The notes below the pieces were generated by a model. The model was not told where the DNA came from and made no database searches. It was given only the letters and a program-made list of their open reading frames with translations. A stretch of 64,000 nucleotides of DNA, from positions 63,377 to 127,376 of the forward strand of contig NZ_JACKSH010000237.1 of assembly GCF_025821625.1 (NCBI RefSeq), written 5' to 3'. Origin of the DNA: Mycolicibacterium pyrenivorans (GTDB lineage: Bacteria; Actinomycetota; Actinomycetes; Mycobacteriales; Mycobacteriaceae). The position numbers were made by a program, and so were the translations under genes. Shown piece by piece: positions 48,301 through 56,800 of the stretch. Numbering within the stretch: the stretch's first letter is position 1; each line of letters opens with the position of its first letter.

Positions 48301-48795
48301 GACCTGGTTGCACCACAACTGATTCCGCAGATCATCACCGCCGTGGAACACATTCCGTACACGGTCGGCGGCAAGATCGACCGGGCCGCGGCCACCCGCC
48401 TGCTCGAAGCCGCCGACGCACCCGCCGGCGTCGGCTACCGGGCCCCGGCCGGCCCGTTGGAGTCCGCGCTGGCCGGGATCATCGGCGAGGTCCTCGGCCG
48501 CACCGATTCACAACCGCCCGTGGGAGCCGACGACGACTTCTTCGCCATCGGCGGGGATTCGGTGCTGGCCACCCAGGTGGTGGCCAGGATCCGGACCTGG
48601 CTGGACACACCGACGGCGATGGTCGCCGACATCTTCGCCACCCGCACCGTCGCGGCTCTGGCGGCCCGCCTCACCGCAGACGAACCCGACGGGAACCGGC
48701 TGGCCGAGGTGGCCGAGCTGTACCTGGAAGTCGCCGAGATGGACAGCGCCGACGTCGTATCGGCTCTCGAGACCAGCGCGGCACCTGCTCGATGA
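45307..48795 (+). CDS. mbtB: Mycobactin NRPS MbtB (ArCP-Cy-A-PCP)
   Basis: About 1162 residues from GTG 45307, four bases after GAGGAGG (TTG 45304 is also in frame). Domains: aryl carrier (Ser in SGLDSIRMMSL, about 39), cyclisation domain (DMQAAD = DxxxxD, about 226), adenylation (FTSGSTGEPKGVEMPHASAM, about 690; YRTGDLVRYLP) and peptidyl carrier (AIGGDSVLATQ, about 1083). It couples the aryl acid to serine or threonine and closes the oxazoline ring. From memory M. tuberculosis MbtB is about 1414 residues with a fused thioesterase; here that domain is the separate next gene. Confidence 0.93.
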   Translation: MGVTAARSESVRDEVAELLGVRPDELDLEADLIASGLDSIRMMSLSGRWRRQGIDVGFAALAANPTVRAWSDLLAGHTAAPTAERQPETADPTDDDEPFPLAPIQHALWVGRNDDQQLGGVAAHLYVEFDGDAVDPERLRDAAAKLAARHPMLRVDILHDGTQRIGDRGLPVKVHDLRDLEVAAAEQRLEEIRDAKSHQLMDGEVLELSLSLLPDGRTRLHVDLDMQAADAVSYRNFMSDLAVFYRGGDLPALAYSYRQYRTALTAAVRESDEDRLWWAERIPQLPEGPALPLVPRSEQADPRRGTRRWHVFDVQTRDALFAAAHRRGITPAMAVAASYAGTLARWSTSRRFLLNLPMFGREQFHPDVDRLVGDFTSSLMLDLDLTTADTPLKRARAAQETLHETARHSSYSGLSVLRDLTRHHGTPTLAPFVFTSALGLGDLFSGEVTEQFGRPVWTISQGPQVLLDAQATPIAEGLMINWDVREDAFRPGVADAMFAYHLAELERLANDETAWDAADLPAVTAEQQAVRTAVNSRTAPPSGAVLHDGFFRYAEEHPDAPAVFSSDGELTYGELREQVLAVAAGLAVAGVRRGDTVAVMGPKNFEQIIALLAISAAGAVYAPVGVDHPAERAARMLTSGTVRMVLACGDEPIAGRVGLTVREAIRVGSRETGFTPVAVDPAELGYILFTSGSTGEPKGVEMPHASAMNTVEFINAHFDIGPEDRCLALSTLECDLSVLDVFAMLRAGGAIVVVDEEHRRDPDTWARLIERHRVTVLHFMPGWLEMLLEVDGDLSSVRVVPTGGDWVRPDMVRALRKRAPHVRFAGLGGATETATHNTICEVEEIPAHWTSVPLGVPLPNNVCRVVGADGRDCPDWVPGELWVGGRGIARGYCARPDLTAERFVEYEGRSWYRTGDLVRYLPDGVIEFVGRADHRIKVSGYRVELGDVEAALRRVPGLDGAVAAVIPTDGGRDVLAALVSGEAGPPGIDVRDIATAMADLVAPQLIPQIITAVEHIPYTVGGKIDRAAATRLLEAADAPAGVGYRAPAGPLESALAGIIGEVLGRTDSQPPVGADDDFFAIGGDSVLATQVVARIRTWLDTPTAMVADIFATRTVAALAARLTADEPDGNRLAEVAELYLEVAEMDSADVVSALETSAAPAR

Positions 48796-49562
48796 TCGGC
48801 GAACAAAGCCAGCTCGATCTCAAGCCGTGGATCAAGCGGTTTCCCGGTGAACAGGGAACCGTCCGGGATGGCGTGGGCGAGCATGCGGCGACAATCGTGT
48901 TCCCCCACGCCGGCGGCGCCGCCGCGGCCTACCGCGGCTTCGCCCTGGCGCTGGCGGCCCGCGGCGTCGACACCTACATCGTGCAGTACCCGCAGCGCGG
49001 TGAACGACTGGCCGACCCGGCAGCCGAAACCGTCGCCGGCCTGGCGGCCGAGATCCTCGGCGCCGCGGACTGGGCCCGGCTGGGTCCGCTGCGCCTGTTC
49101 GGGCATTGCATGGGTGCGCTCGTGGGGTTCGAGTTCACCCGGTTGGCCGAGCATCACGGCATCACCGTCCGGGAGCTGTGGGCGTCGGCGAGCCAGGCGC
49201 CCTGCACCGTCGCCGGCTCCCGCCCGGTGCCCACCACGGACCGCGAAATTCTGGCCGACATCGTCGAACTCGGTGGCACCGACGCCAGCCTGCTCGACGA
49301 CGAGGACTTCCTCGAACTGCTCCTTCCCGCGGTCCGCGCCGACTACCGGGCCTTCAACCGCTACTCCTGTGACCGCACCGTCCGGATCGGCGCCGACATC
49401 CACACCGTCGGGGGTCGTGACGACCATCGCGTCGAGCTGGACCTGCTGCGCCAGTGGGAGTCCCACACCGATGCGGCGTTCACCTTCACGCTCTTCGACG
49501 GCGGTCACTTCTACGTCGACGACCATCTCGACGAGGTCGCCGAGCTGGTGAGCTGCACATGA
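48792..49562 (+). CDS. mbtT: Type II-like thioesterase of the mycobactin cluster
   Basis: A 256-residue alpha/beta hydrolase: TIVFPHAGGAAAAYRGFALA, QYPQRGERLADPAAETVAGL, RLFGHCMGALVGFEF, and the C-terminal His in FDGGHFYVDDH. The nucleophile-elbow residue is Cys (G-H-C-M-G) where most type II thioesterases have Ser. It probably removes stalled or wrong acyl groups from MbtB and partners, replacing the TE domain fused to MbtB in M. tuberculosis. The ATG overlaps the mbtB stop (ATGA), and its stop overlaps mbtC. Confidence 0.87.
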   Translation: MIGEQSQLDLKPWIKRFPGEQGTVRDGVGEHAATIVFPHAGGAAAAYRGFALALAARGVDTYIVQYPQRGERLADPAAETVAGLAAEILGAADWARLGPLRLFGHCMGALVGFEFTRLAEHHGITVRELWASASQAPCTVAGSRPVPTTDREILADIVELGGTDASLLDDEDFLELLLPAVRADYRAFNRYSCDRTVRIGADIHTVGGRDDHRVELDLLRQWESHTDAAFTFTLFDGGHFYVDDHLDEVAELVSCT

Positions 49563-50869
49563 CCGACGCGGTTGTGATCGTCGGGATGGCGCTCGAGGCG
49601 CCAGGAGGTGTCGACAACGCCGACGACTACTGGACCCTGCTCGCCGAGCAGCGTGAAGCGCTGACGCCCTTCCCCGCCGACCGGGGGTGGCCGGTGCGCG
49701 ACCTGCTCGACGGCTCCCGGCGCGACGGCTTCAAACGCATCCACGACCTCGGTGGATTCCTCACCGGCGCAGGCACGTTCGACGCCGAGTTCTTCGCGAT
49801 CTCCCGGCGCGAGGCCGTCGCCATGGATCCCCAGCAGCGGGTCGCGCTACGGGTCGCGTGGCGTGCGCTGGAGGATGCCGCCATCAACCCCGACGATCTT
49901 GCCGGCCACGACGTCGGCTGCTACGTCGGCGCCTCCGACATGCGCTACGGACCGGCGATGGCCGACTTCTCGCACCACAGCGGGCATCTGATCACGGGAA
50001 CGTCGCTCGGTGTCATCTCCGGGCGCATCGCCTACACGCTGGGGCTGGCGGGTCCGGCGATGACCGTGGACACCTCCTGCTCCTCGGCGCTGTCCGCGTT
50101 TCACGTCGCAGTGCAGGCGCTCAGGTCCGGCGACTGCGACCTGGCGCTGGCAGGCGGGGTCTGCGTGATGGGCTCGCCCGGCTACTTCGTGGAGTTCTCC
50201 AAGCAGCACGCGCTGTCCGACGACGGTCACTGCCGTCCCTACAGCGCCCACGCGAGCGGGACGGTGTGGGCCGAAGGGGCCGCGATGTTCGTCCTGCAGC
50301 GCAAGTCGGCGGCGCTGCGGGACCGTCGCCCGATCCTCGGCGAGGTCAGGGCCAGCTGCGTCAATCAGGACGGCAGATCGGTCGGGCTGACGGCTCCCAG
50401 TCCGGAGGCGCAGGTCCGACTGTTCCGTCGGGCGCTGGCCGCGGCGGGTGTCGCCGTCGACGAGGTGGGCATGGTGGAGGGTCACGGCACCGGCACCCAC
50501 GTCGGCGACCGCGTCGAACTGAACTCGTTGGCCGCCACCTACGGGGCAGGCACACCAGGGCGGGGGCCGCTGCTGGGGTCGGTCAAGTCGAACGTCGGGC
50601 ATACGCAGGCCGCCGCGGGTGCGCTCGGGCTGGCCAAGGTGCTGCTGGCCGCCGAGCACGCCGCCGTGCCCGCGACCCTGCACGTCGATGACCGCAGTCG
50701 CGAAATCGACTGGGAAGTACAGGGTCTGCGGCTCGCGGAGAAGCTGACGCCGTGGCCGGCGGCCAATGGTGAGCGGCTCGGCGCGGTATCGGCGTTCGGC
50801 ATGAGCGGCACCAACACCCACGTCGTCGTCGCCGTGCCCGAGCGTGACCGGGAAGGCAGGGCGGCCTGA
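49559..50869 (+). CDS. mbtC: Mycobactin ketosynthase MbtC
   Basis: A 436-residue stand-alone beta-ketoacyl synthase from ATG 49559. Active residues: Cys in VDTSCSSALSAFH (about 172), His in EGHGTGTHVGDRV and His in SNVGHTQAAAG. With MbtD it makes the 3-hydroxyacyl (hydroxybutyrate-like) segment of mycobactin. Its TGATG junction with mbtD overlaps by one base. Confidence 0.93.
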   Translation: MTDAVVIVGMALEAPGGVDNADDYWTLLAEQREALTPFPADRGWPVRDLLDGSRRDGFKRIHDLGGFLTGAGTFDAEFFAISRREAVAMDPQQRVALRVAWRALEDAAINPDDLAGHDVGCYVGASDMRYGPAMADFSHHSGHLITGTSLGVISGRIAYTLGLAGPAMTVDTSCSSALSAFHVAVQALRSGDCDLALAGGVCVMGSPGYFVEFSKQHALSDDGHCRPYSAHASGTVWAEGAAMFVLQRKSAALRDRRPILGEVRASCVNQDGRSVGLTAPSPEAQVRLFRRALAAAGVAVDEVGMVEGHGTGTHVGDRVELNSLAATYGAGTPGRGPLLGSVKSNVGHTQAAAGALGLAKVLLAAEHAAVPATLHVDDRSREIDWEVQGLRLAEKLTPWPAANGERLGAVSAFGMSGTNTHVVVAVPERDREGRAA

Positions 50870-53850
50870 TGTCTTCCAGCCTGCTGCCCGACGGCCGGGT
50901 CGCAGTCCTGCTGAGCGCTCACGGCGAGGAGCTGCTCGCCACCGACGCGACCGCGATCCGCGACTACCTCGACCGCACCGGATGCGCTGTCGCACGGGTG
51001 GCGGCGCACCTGGCCGCAACCCGGCGGGTGCGGCGCCATCGCGTCGTCATCCGGGCCGCCGACCGCGACGAACTCGCCGCAGCCCTCGGCGCCGTCGCGC
51101 AGGGCCTGGAGCACCCGCTCGTCGAACGCTCCTCGCGACGGGCCGGCACCCGCATCGCGTTCGTGTTCCCCGGTCAGGGCAGTCAGTGGCCGGGGATGGG
51201 TGCCGAGGCCTACCGGCAGCTGCCCGGCTACCGTGCCGAGGCCGACCGGCTCGACGCCGCCTTCCTGGCGGCCGGGTTGCCGTCGCCACTACCGTTCCTG
51301 ACCGGCGAATCGGCCCCCGATGTGGTGTCGCAGAGCGAACTTCAGGGCGCACAGTTCGTCCACGCGGTCGCGCTGACGTCGGTGTGGCGGTCGTGCGGCA
51401 TCGTCCCCGACCTGACCGTCGGCCACAGCCTCGGCGAAATCGCCGCCGCCTACGTGGCCGAGACCATCACACTGCGCGACGCCGTCGCCGTGCTCGCCGC
51501 GCGAGCACACGCGATCGAGAGCATCCCCGGCAGAAACGGCGTGGCGGTTCTCGGCGTCGACCCCACGAGGGCTGCCGAACTGATCGCCGCGACCCCGGGA
51601 TGGCTGGAGCTGTCGGCGGTCAACGCCGCGGAATCGGTCGCCGTGGCGGGGGAGCGCGACGCCGTCTCCCGCATCGCCGCGGCCGCCACCGGCCACGGCG
51701 CCTTCGCCAGGGAACTCGCGATGAGCTTCCCGGCCCACACCACCGCGATGGAACCCCGGCGCGAAGAGCTGCTGCGGCGGCTGCCGACATCGGTGTTCGC
51801 GGACTCCGCGGTGCAGTTCATCGGATCGGCGACCGGTGCCGTCGTCGCCGCGGGCACCGAGTTCGGGCCCTACTGGTATGCCAACCTGCGCAACACGATC
51901 CGCTTCGACCGGGCCGCACAGACCGCGATCGCCTGCGGCGCAGAGGTGTTCCTCGAGATGTCGGCGCATCCGTCGCTGCTGTTCGCCGTCGAGGACGCGA
52001 GGGAACGCGTACTGGGCGGGGCCGAACCGGCTGTTCTCCTGGGCTCGGGGCACCGTGACGAACCGCCGGTCGACCGCCTCGCGTCCAACATCGCCGCGGC
52101 CGCTGTCGCCGACCCCGGCTACCGGTGGACCGACCTGCTCGGCACCCGGCCTGCACCGCTGCGTGGCTTCCCCGGCGCGCCGATGCGGGCCGAACACCTC
52201 TGGGCGGCAACCGAACCCCTGCCCCCCGTGCCGGGCCTGACCGTCACCGCCGAGACGTGGCGGCGGCAACCGCCGCGCAGCGTCCCGCCGGACCGCGCCC
52301 GCTCGGTGGCAGTAATCGACCTGGGCAGCGCCGGGCCGCTGTCGGAAGCGATCCGTGACGCCATCGAGGCCCACCGTGGGGCGGTGCTCACCGCGGCCGC
52401 CGATGCCGACGTCCTCGTCGCCGTCGCGTCCACGCTCGCCCGGGCCGACACCGTCGCCGCCGTGACCGACCTCGCCGGGCGGATCGACACCGGCCTGCTG
52501 GACTACGTCGAGACGGTCGGTGCCCGCTGCCGCGACGTCTGGCTGGTCACCGCGGGCGCCGAACGAGTCGGGCCGTTCGACCCCGTCGCCGATCCCGCGC
52601 AGGCGGCGCTGGCGGCGATGCATCGTAGCCTCGGCTTCGAATGCCCCGACCAGGGTTTCCACCACGTGGACCTGCCCGCGACCAGCGCGCACGACGCCGA
52701 CGCCGGGATGCTCGCCGAGGTGGTGCAGGTGGTGCTGGCCGACACCGGCGAGATGGCGTTGCGCGACAACGGAACAGCAACCGCCGTGTATCGGCGGACG
52801 CTCGGTGACGACGCGTCGTCGGTGCCGCCCTGGCCGCTGGACGCCTGCGTGCTGGACAACGTCGTGATCACCGGTGGCTCCGGCGCGATCGGGCTGAGCT
52901 TCGCGAGAACTCTGGCCGCCCACGGCGCGAGACGCATCGTGCTGCTCAGCCGGCACGGCGCGGACGCCGCGCTGCTGGACCGGCTCACCGTCGAGCACGG
53001 CGTCGACGTCGTCGCGCCACCGTGCGACATCACCGACGCCGAGGCGCTGTCTGCCACCGCGGCCGCCCACGCGTGCGGTGACGCGACGCTGGTCGTGCAC
53101 GCTGCGGGAACCGCCTCCTTCGCCGACCGCAAGGACATCACCGGCCGATCACTGATCGACATGTCGGCGGCCAAGATCACCGGGCTCGAACACCTGATCC
53201 GAGCCTGGCCGATGCACGCCGACGCACGAATCCTGCTGTGCTCCTCGGTGACCGGGGTGTGGGGCGGCAAAGGTATGGCCGCTTATGCCGCGGCCAACCG
53301 GCTGCTCGACGTGACGGCGGGCCGTCTGCGCGCCGAAGGGCGCCGCTGCGTCGCGGTGCGATGGGGCCTGTGGGAGGGCAGCGGCATCGTCGACGCCGCC
53401 GAGATCGCACGCGTCGAGCGCACCGGTCTGCGGCAGATGACACCGGCACTCGCCGTGGAAGCCGCCCTGTACGACTATCCGGACGACCCGCTGGTGCTGG
53501 CGGCCGATCCGAATCGGCTGCAGGCTTTCTTCGGAAGCGCCGACAGCGGGCTTCCGGCGACGCCCGCGGCACCGCAACCCGGGGAGACGATGGCGGCACC
53601 GGAGGCGGTGCGAAGCCAACTGGCCGTCGTGCTCGACGTCGAGGCCCCGCTGCTGGATCTCGACGCCTCGCTGTTCGATCTCGGTGTCGACTCGTTGCTC
53701 GCGTTGGACCTGCGTAAGCGACTGAAACGGCTGACGGGCCGGACGGTGCCGCTGGCGAAGCTGCTCGGGGGGATCACAGGCACCGATCTGATCGCCGACC
53801 TCGTGGACCAAGGATCGACAGAGACGAAAGAGACGGGAAACGTCGCGTGA
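50869..53850 (+). CDS. mbtD: Mycobactin PKS MbtD (AT-KR-ACP)
   Basis: 993 residues with an acyltransferase (FVFPGQGSQWPGMG; GHSLGEIAAAY, about 184), a ketoreductase (VITGGSGAIGLSF, about 666; Tyr in AAYAAANRLLDV) and an acyl carrier (LGVDSLLALD, about 938). It has no KS, which is supplied by MbtC. The AT specificity motif region reads MSFPAHT, unlike the AFH of the upstream PKS, so the extender is not obvious from this motif. The 3' end overlaps mbtE by four bases (GTGA). Confidence 0.92.
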   Translation: MSSSLLPDGRVAVLLSAHGEELLATDATAIRDYLDRTGCAVARVAAHLAATRRVRRHRVVIRAADRDELAAALGAVAQGLEHPLVERSSRRAGTRIAFVFPGQGSQWPGMGAEAYRQLPGYRAEADRLDAAFLAAGLPSPLPFLTGESAPDVVSQSELQGAQFVHAVALTSVWRSCGIVPDLTVGHSLGEIAAAYVAETITLRDAVAVLAARAHAIESIPGRNGVAVLGVDPTRAAELIAATPGWLELSAVNAAESVAVAGERDAVSRIAAAATGHGAFARELAMSFPAHTTAMEPRREELLRRLPTSVFADSAVQFIGSATGAVVAAGTEFGPYWYANLRNTIRFDRAAQTAIACGAEVFLEMSAHPSLLFAVEDARERVLGGAEPAVLLGSGHRDEPPVDRLASNIAAAAVADPGYRWTDLLGTRPAPLRGFPGAPMRAEHLWAATEPLPPVPGLTVTAETWRRQPPRSVPPDRARSVAVIDLGSAGPLSEAIRDAIEAHRGAVLTAAADADVLVAVASTLARADTVAAVTDLAGRIDTGLLDYVETVGARCRDVWLVTAGAERVGPFDPVADPAQAALAAMHRSLGFECPDQGFHHVDLPATSAHDADAGMLAEVVQVVLADTGEMALRDNGTATAVYRRTLGDDASSVPPWPLDACVLDNVVITGGSGAIGLSFARTLAAHGARRIVLLSRHGADAALLDRLTVEHGVDVVAPPCDITDAEALSATAAAHACGDATLVVHAAGTASFADRKDITGRSLIDMSAAKITGLEHLIRAWPMHADARILLCSSVTGVWGGKGMAAYAAANRLLDVTAGRLRAEGRRCVAVRWGLWEGSGIVDAAEIARVERTGLRQMTPALAVEAALYDYPDDPLVLAADPNRLQAFFGSADSGLPATPAAPQPGETMAAPEAVRSQLAVVLDVEAPLLDLDASLFDLGVDSLLALDLRKRLKRLTGRTVPLAKLLGGITGTDLIADLVDQGSTETKETGNVA

Positions 53851-56800
53851 CTGACATCGACACCGGAGCGCGGCTCGACGAACAGCGGCTGGAACTGCTG
53901 CGCCGCAGGCTGAACGAGCGCGGCCTCAGATCGGTGCCTGCTCCGGTGGACACCGCCGACGATTCCACGGCGTCGCCGTTGACCGAGGGTCAACTGCGGA
54001 TGTGGTTCGTGCACGCCGCGGATCCCAGCAGCGCCCTGTTGAACGTGTGCCTGTCGTACCGCATCACCGGCGAGGTCGACACCGACCGGCTGCATGAGGC
54101 CGTCAACGCGGTCGCCCGGCGGCACCGCGTGCTTCGCACCACGTACCGCACCGAGGTCACCGGATCCGGCGGCGACACCGGCATTCCGGTCCCGACGGTT
54201 CATCGGAACCTCGAGCCCGGCTGGGCCGAGCACGACCTGAGGGACCTGTCCGAGCGTGCGCGACAGCTGCGGCTCGAGGTGCTGGCGCAGCGGGAGTTCG
54301 CCGCGCCGTTCGACCTGAGTGCCGACTCGCCGTTGCGCATCACCGTGATCCGCACGGGCCCAACGGAACTCGTGATGCTGCTGGTCGCCCATCACATCGC
54401 CTGGGACGACGGCTCCTGGGAGGTGTTCTTCGCCGACCTCACCCGCGCCTACACCGGGGCGCCCCTCGAGGGGCTCCACGGCGTTGGGGGAACCGCGTTG
54501 CTGCCCGGCGCCGGGTCCGACGAGGCCGATCTGGAGTACTGGCGAGGCGTCATGGCCGATCCGCCGGAACCGTTGGAACTGCCCGGCCCGATGGGGTCGG
54601 CCGTGCCGACGAGCTGGCGGTCGCAGCGCACCACGCTGCGGCTCGGCGGCGACGTCGCCGACCGCGTCACCGCGATGGCCAACGACGCGGGCGCCACCCC
54701 GTATGCGGTGCTGCTGGCGGTGTTCGGTGCGCTCGTGCACCGGTACAGCCACGTCGACGATTTCCTGGTGGCGACGCCGGTGCTGAACCGCTCCGATGGC
54801 GCCGAGAACGTCATCGGATACTTCGGCAACACGGTGGCGATGCGGCTGCGGCCGCGACCGGAGAGCACGTTCCGCGAGTTCCTGGCCGAGACCACCGACA
54901 CCGCACTGGCTGCGTTCGCCCATCAGCGCATCGGCCTGGACCGGATGGTGCGTGAGCTCAACCCCGACCGCCGCCACGGCGCCGAACGCATGACCCGGGT
55001 CAGCTTCGGGTTTCGCGGGCCCGACCGCTTCGGGTTCACGCCGCCGGGCGTGACCTGCCAACGCGCCGAGCTGCGCGCCCACCTGACCCATCTGCCGCTG
55101 GGGATCATGGTCGAATTCGATTCTGCGGGAATCGACGTCGAGCTCGAACACCTGGTGGAGATCATCGAACCCAGGCTGGCCAAACAGCTCATCGATCACT
55201 ATGCGGTGCTGCTGACCAGCGCGCTGGCCCGACCCGACACCCCGCTGAGCCGGCTGGAACTGATGAGCGCCGAGGACGCCGAATGGCTGCGCGAGGTGTC
55301 CCACGGCGAGGAATTCCACACTCCGCCCGCGACTCTCACGGATCTGGTCGAGGCGCAGGTCGCCCGGACACCCGACGCGACCGCGGTGGTGTACGAAGGC
55401 CGCCACTACACCTACCGGGAGATCAACGAGGAGGCCAACCGCGTCGCGCACTGGCTGATCGGCCAGGGCATCGGCGCCGAGGACCGGGTCGCCGTACTTC
55501 TCGACAAGTCACCCGAACTGGTCGTTACGGCGCTCGGCGTCCTCAAGGCGGGCGCGGTGTACCTGCCTGTCGATCCCACCTACCCGCAGGACCGACTGGA
55601 CTTCATCCTGGGCGACTGCGACGCGAAACTGGCTGTGCGGGAGCCGGTGACGGGACTCGGCGGATACCGGTGCGACGATCCCGCCGACACCGACCGGGTG
55701 CGTCCGGTGCGGCCGGACAACACCGCCTACCTCATCTACACCTCCGGGTCCACGGGTCTGCCCAAGGGCGTGCCGGTGCCGCACCGGCCGGTCGCTGAGT
55801 ACTTCGTGTGGTTCAAGGGCGACTACCAGGTCGACGCGACTGACCGGCTGCTGCAGGTCGCCTCGCCCAGCTTCGACGTGTCCATCGCCGAGGTGTTCGG
55901 AACGCTGTCGTGCGGTGCCCGGCTGGTGATCCATCGCCCCGACGGGCTGCGCGACATCGGGTATCTCACCGAGCTGCTGCGCAACGAGGGCATCACCGCG
56001 ATGCACTTCGTGCCGTCGCTTCTCGGGCTGTTCCTGTCGTTGCCCGGCGTGAACCAGTGGCGGACACTGCAGCGGGTGCCGATCGGTGGCGAAGCGCTTC
56101 CCGGTGAGGTGGCCGACAAGTTCCACGCCACATTCGACGCTCTGCTGCACAACTTCTACGGCCCCACCGAGACGGTCATCAACGCCTCCCGGTTCAAGGT
56201 CGAGGGCAGGCAGGGCACCCGCATCGTGCCCATCGGCAAGCCCAAGATCAACACCGCGCTGCACCTGCTCGACGACGCCCTGCAACCGGTTCCCGTCGGC
56301 TCGATCGGCGAGATCTACATCGGCGGAACGCATGTCGCCAACGGGTACCACCGCAGGCCCGCCCTGACCGCGGAGCGGTTCGTCGCGGATCCGTTCACCC
56401 CGGGCGCCCGGATGTACCGCTCGGGTGACCTCGCGCGACGAAACGCCGACGGCGACGTCGAGTTCGTCGGACGCGCCGACGAGCAGGTCAAGATCCGCGG
56501 GTTCCGCATCGAACTCGGTGACGTCGCCGCGGCGATCACGGTCGATCCCAGCGTCGGGCAGGCCGTCGTGGTGGTCAGCGACCTGCCCAACCTCGGCAAG
56601 AGCCTGGTGGGTTACCTGACCCCGGCCGACGGAGAGACCGTCGACGTCGTCCGGGTCCGCGCCAGGGTCGCGGCGGCGCTGCCCGAGTACATGACGCCCG
56701 CAGGCTACGTCGTCGTCGACACGATCCCGATCACCGCGCACGGCAAGATCGACCGCGCGGCGCTGCCCGAGCCGGAGATCGCCACTGTCACCGAGTTCCG

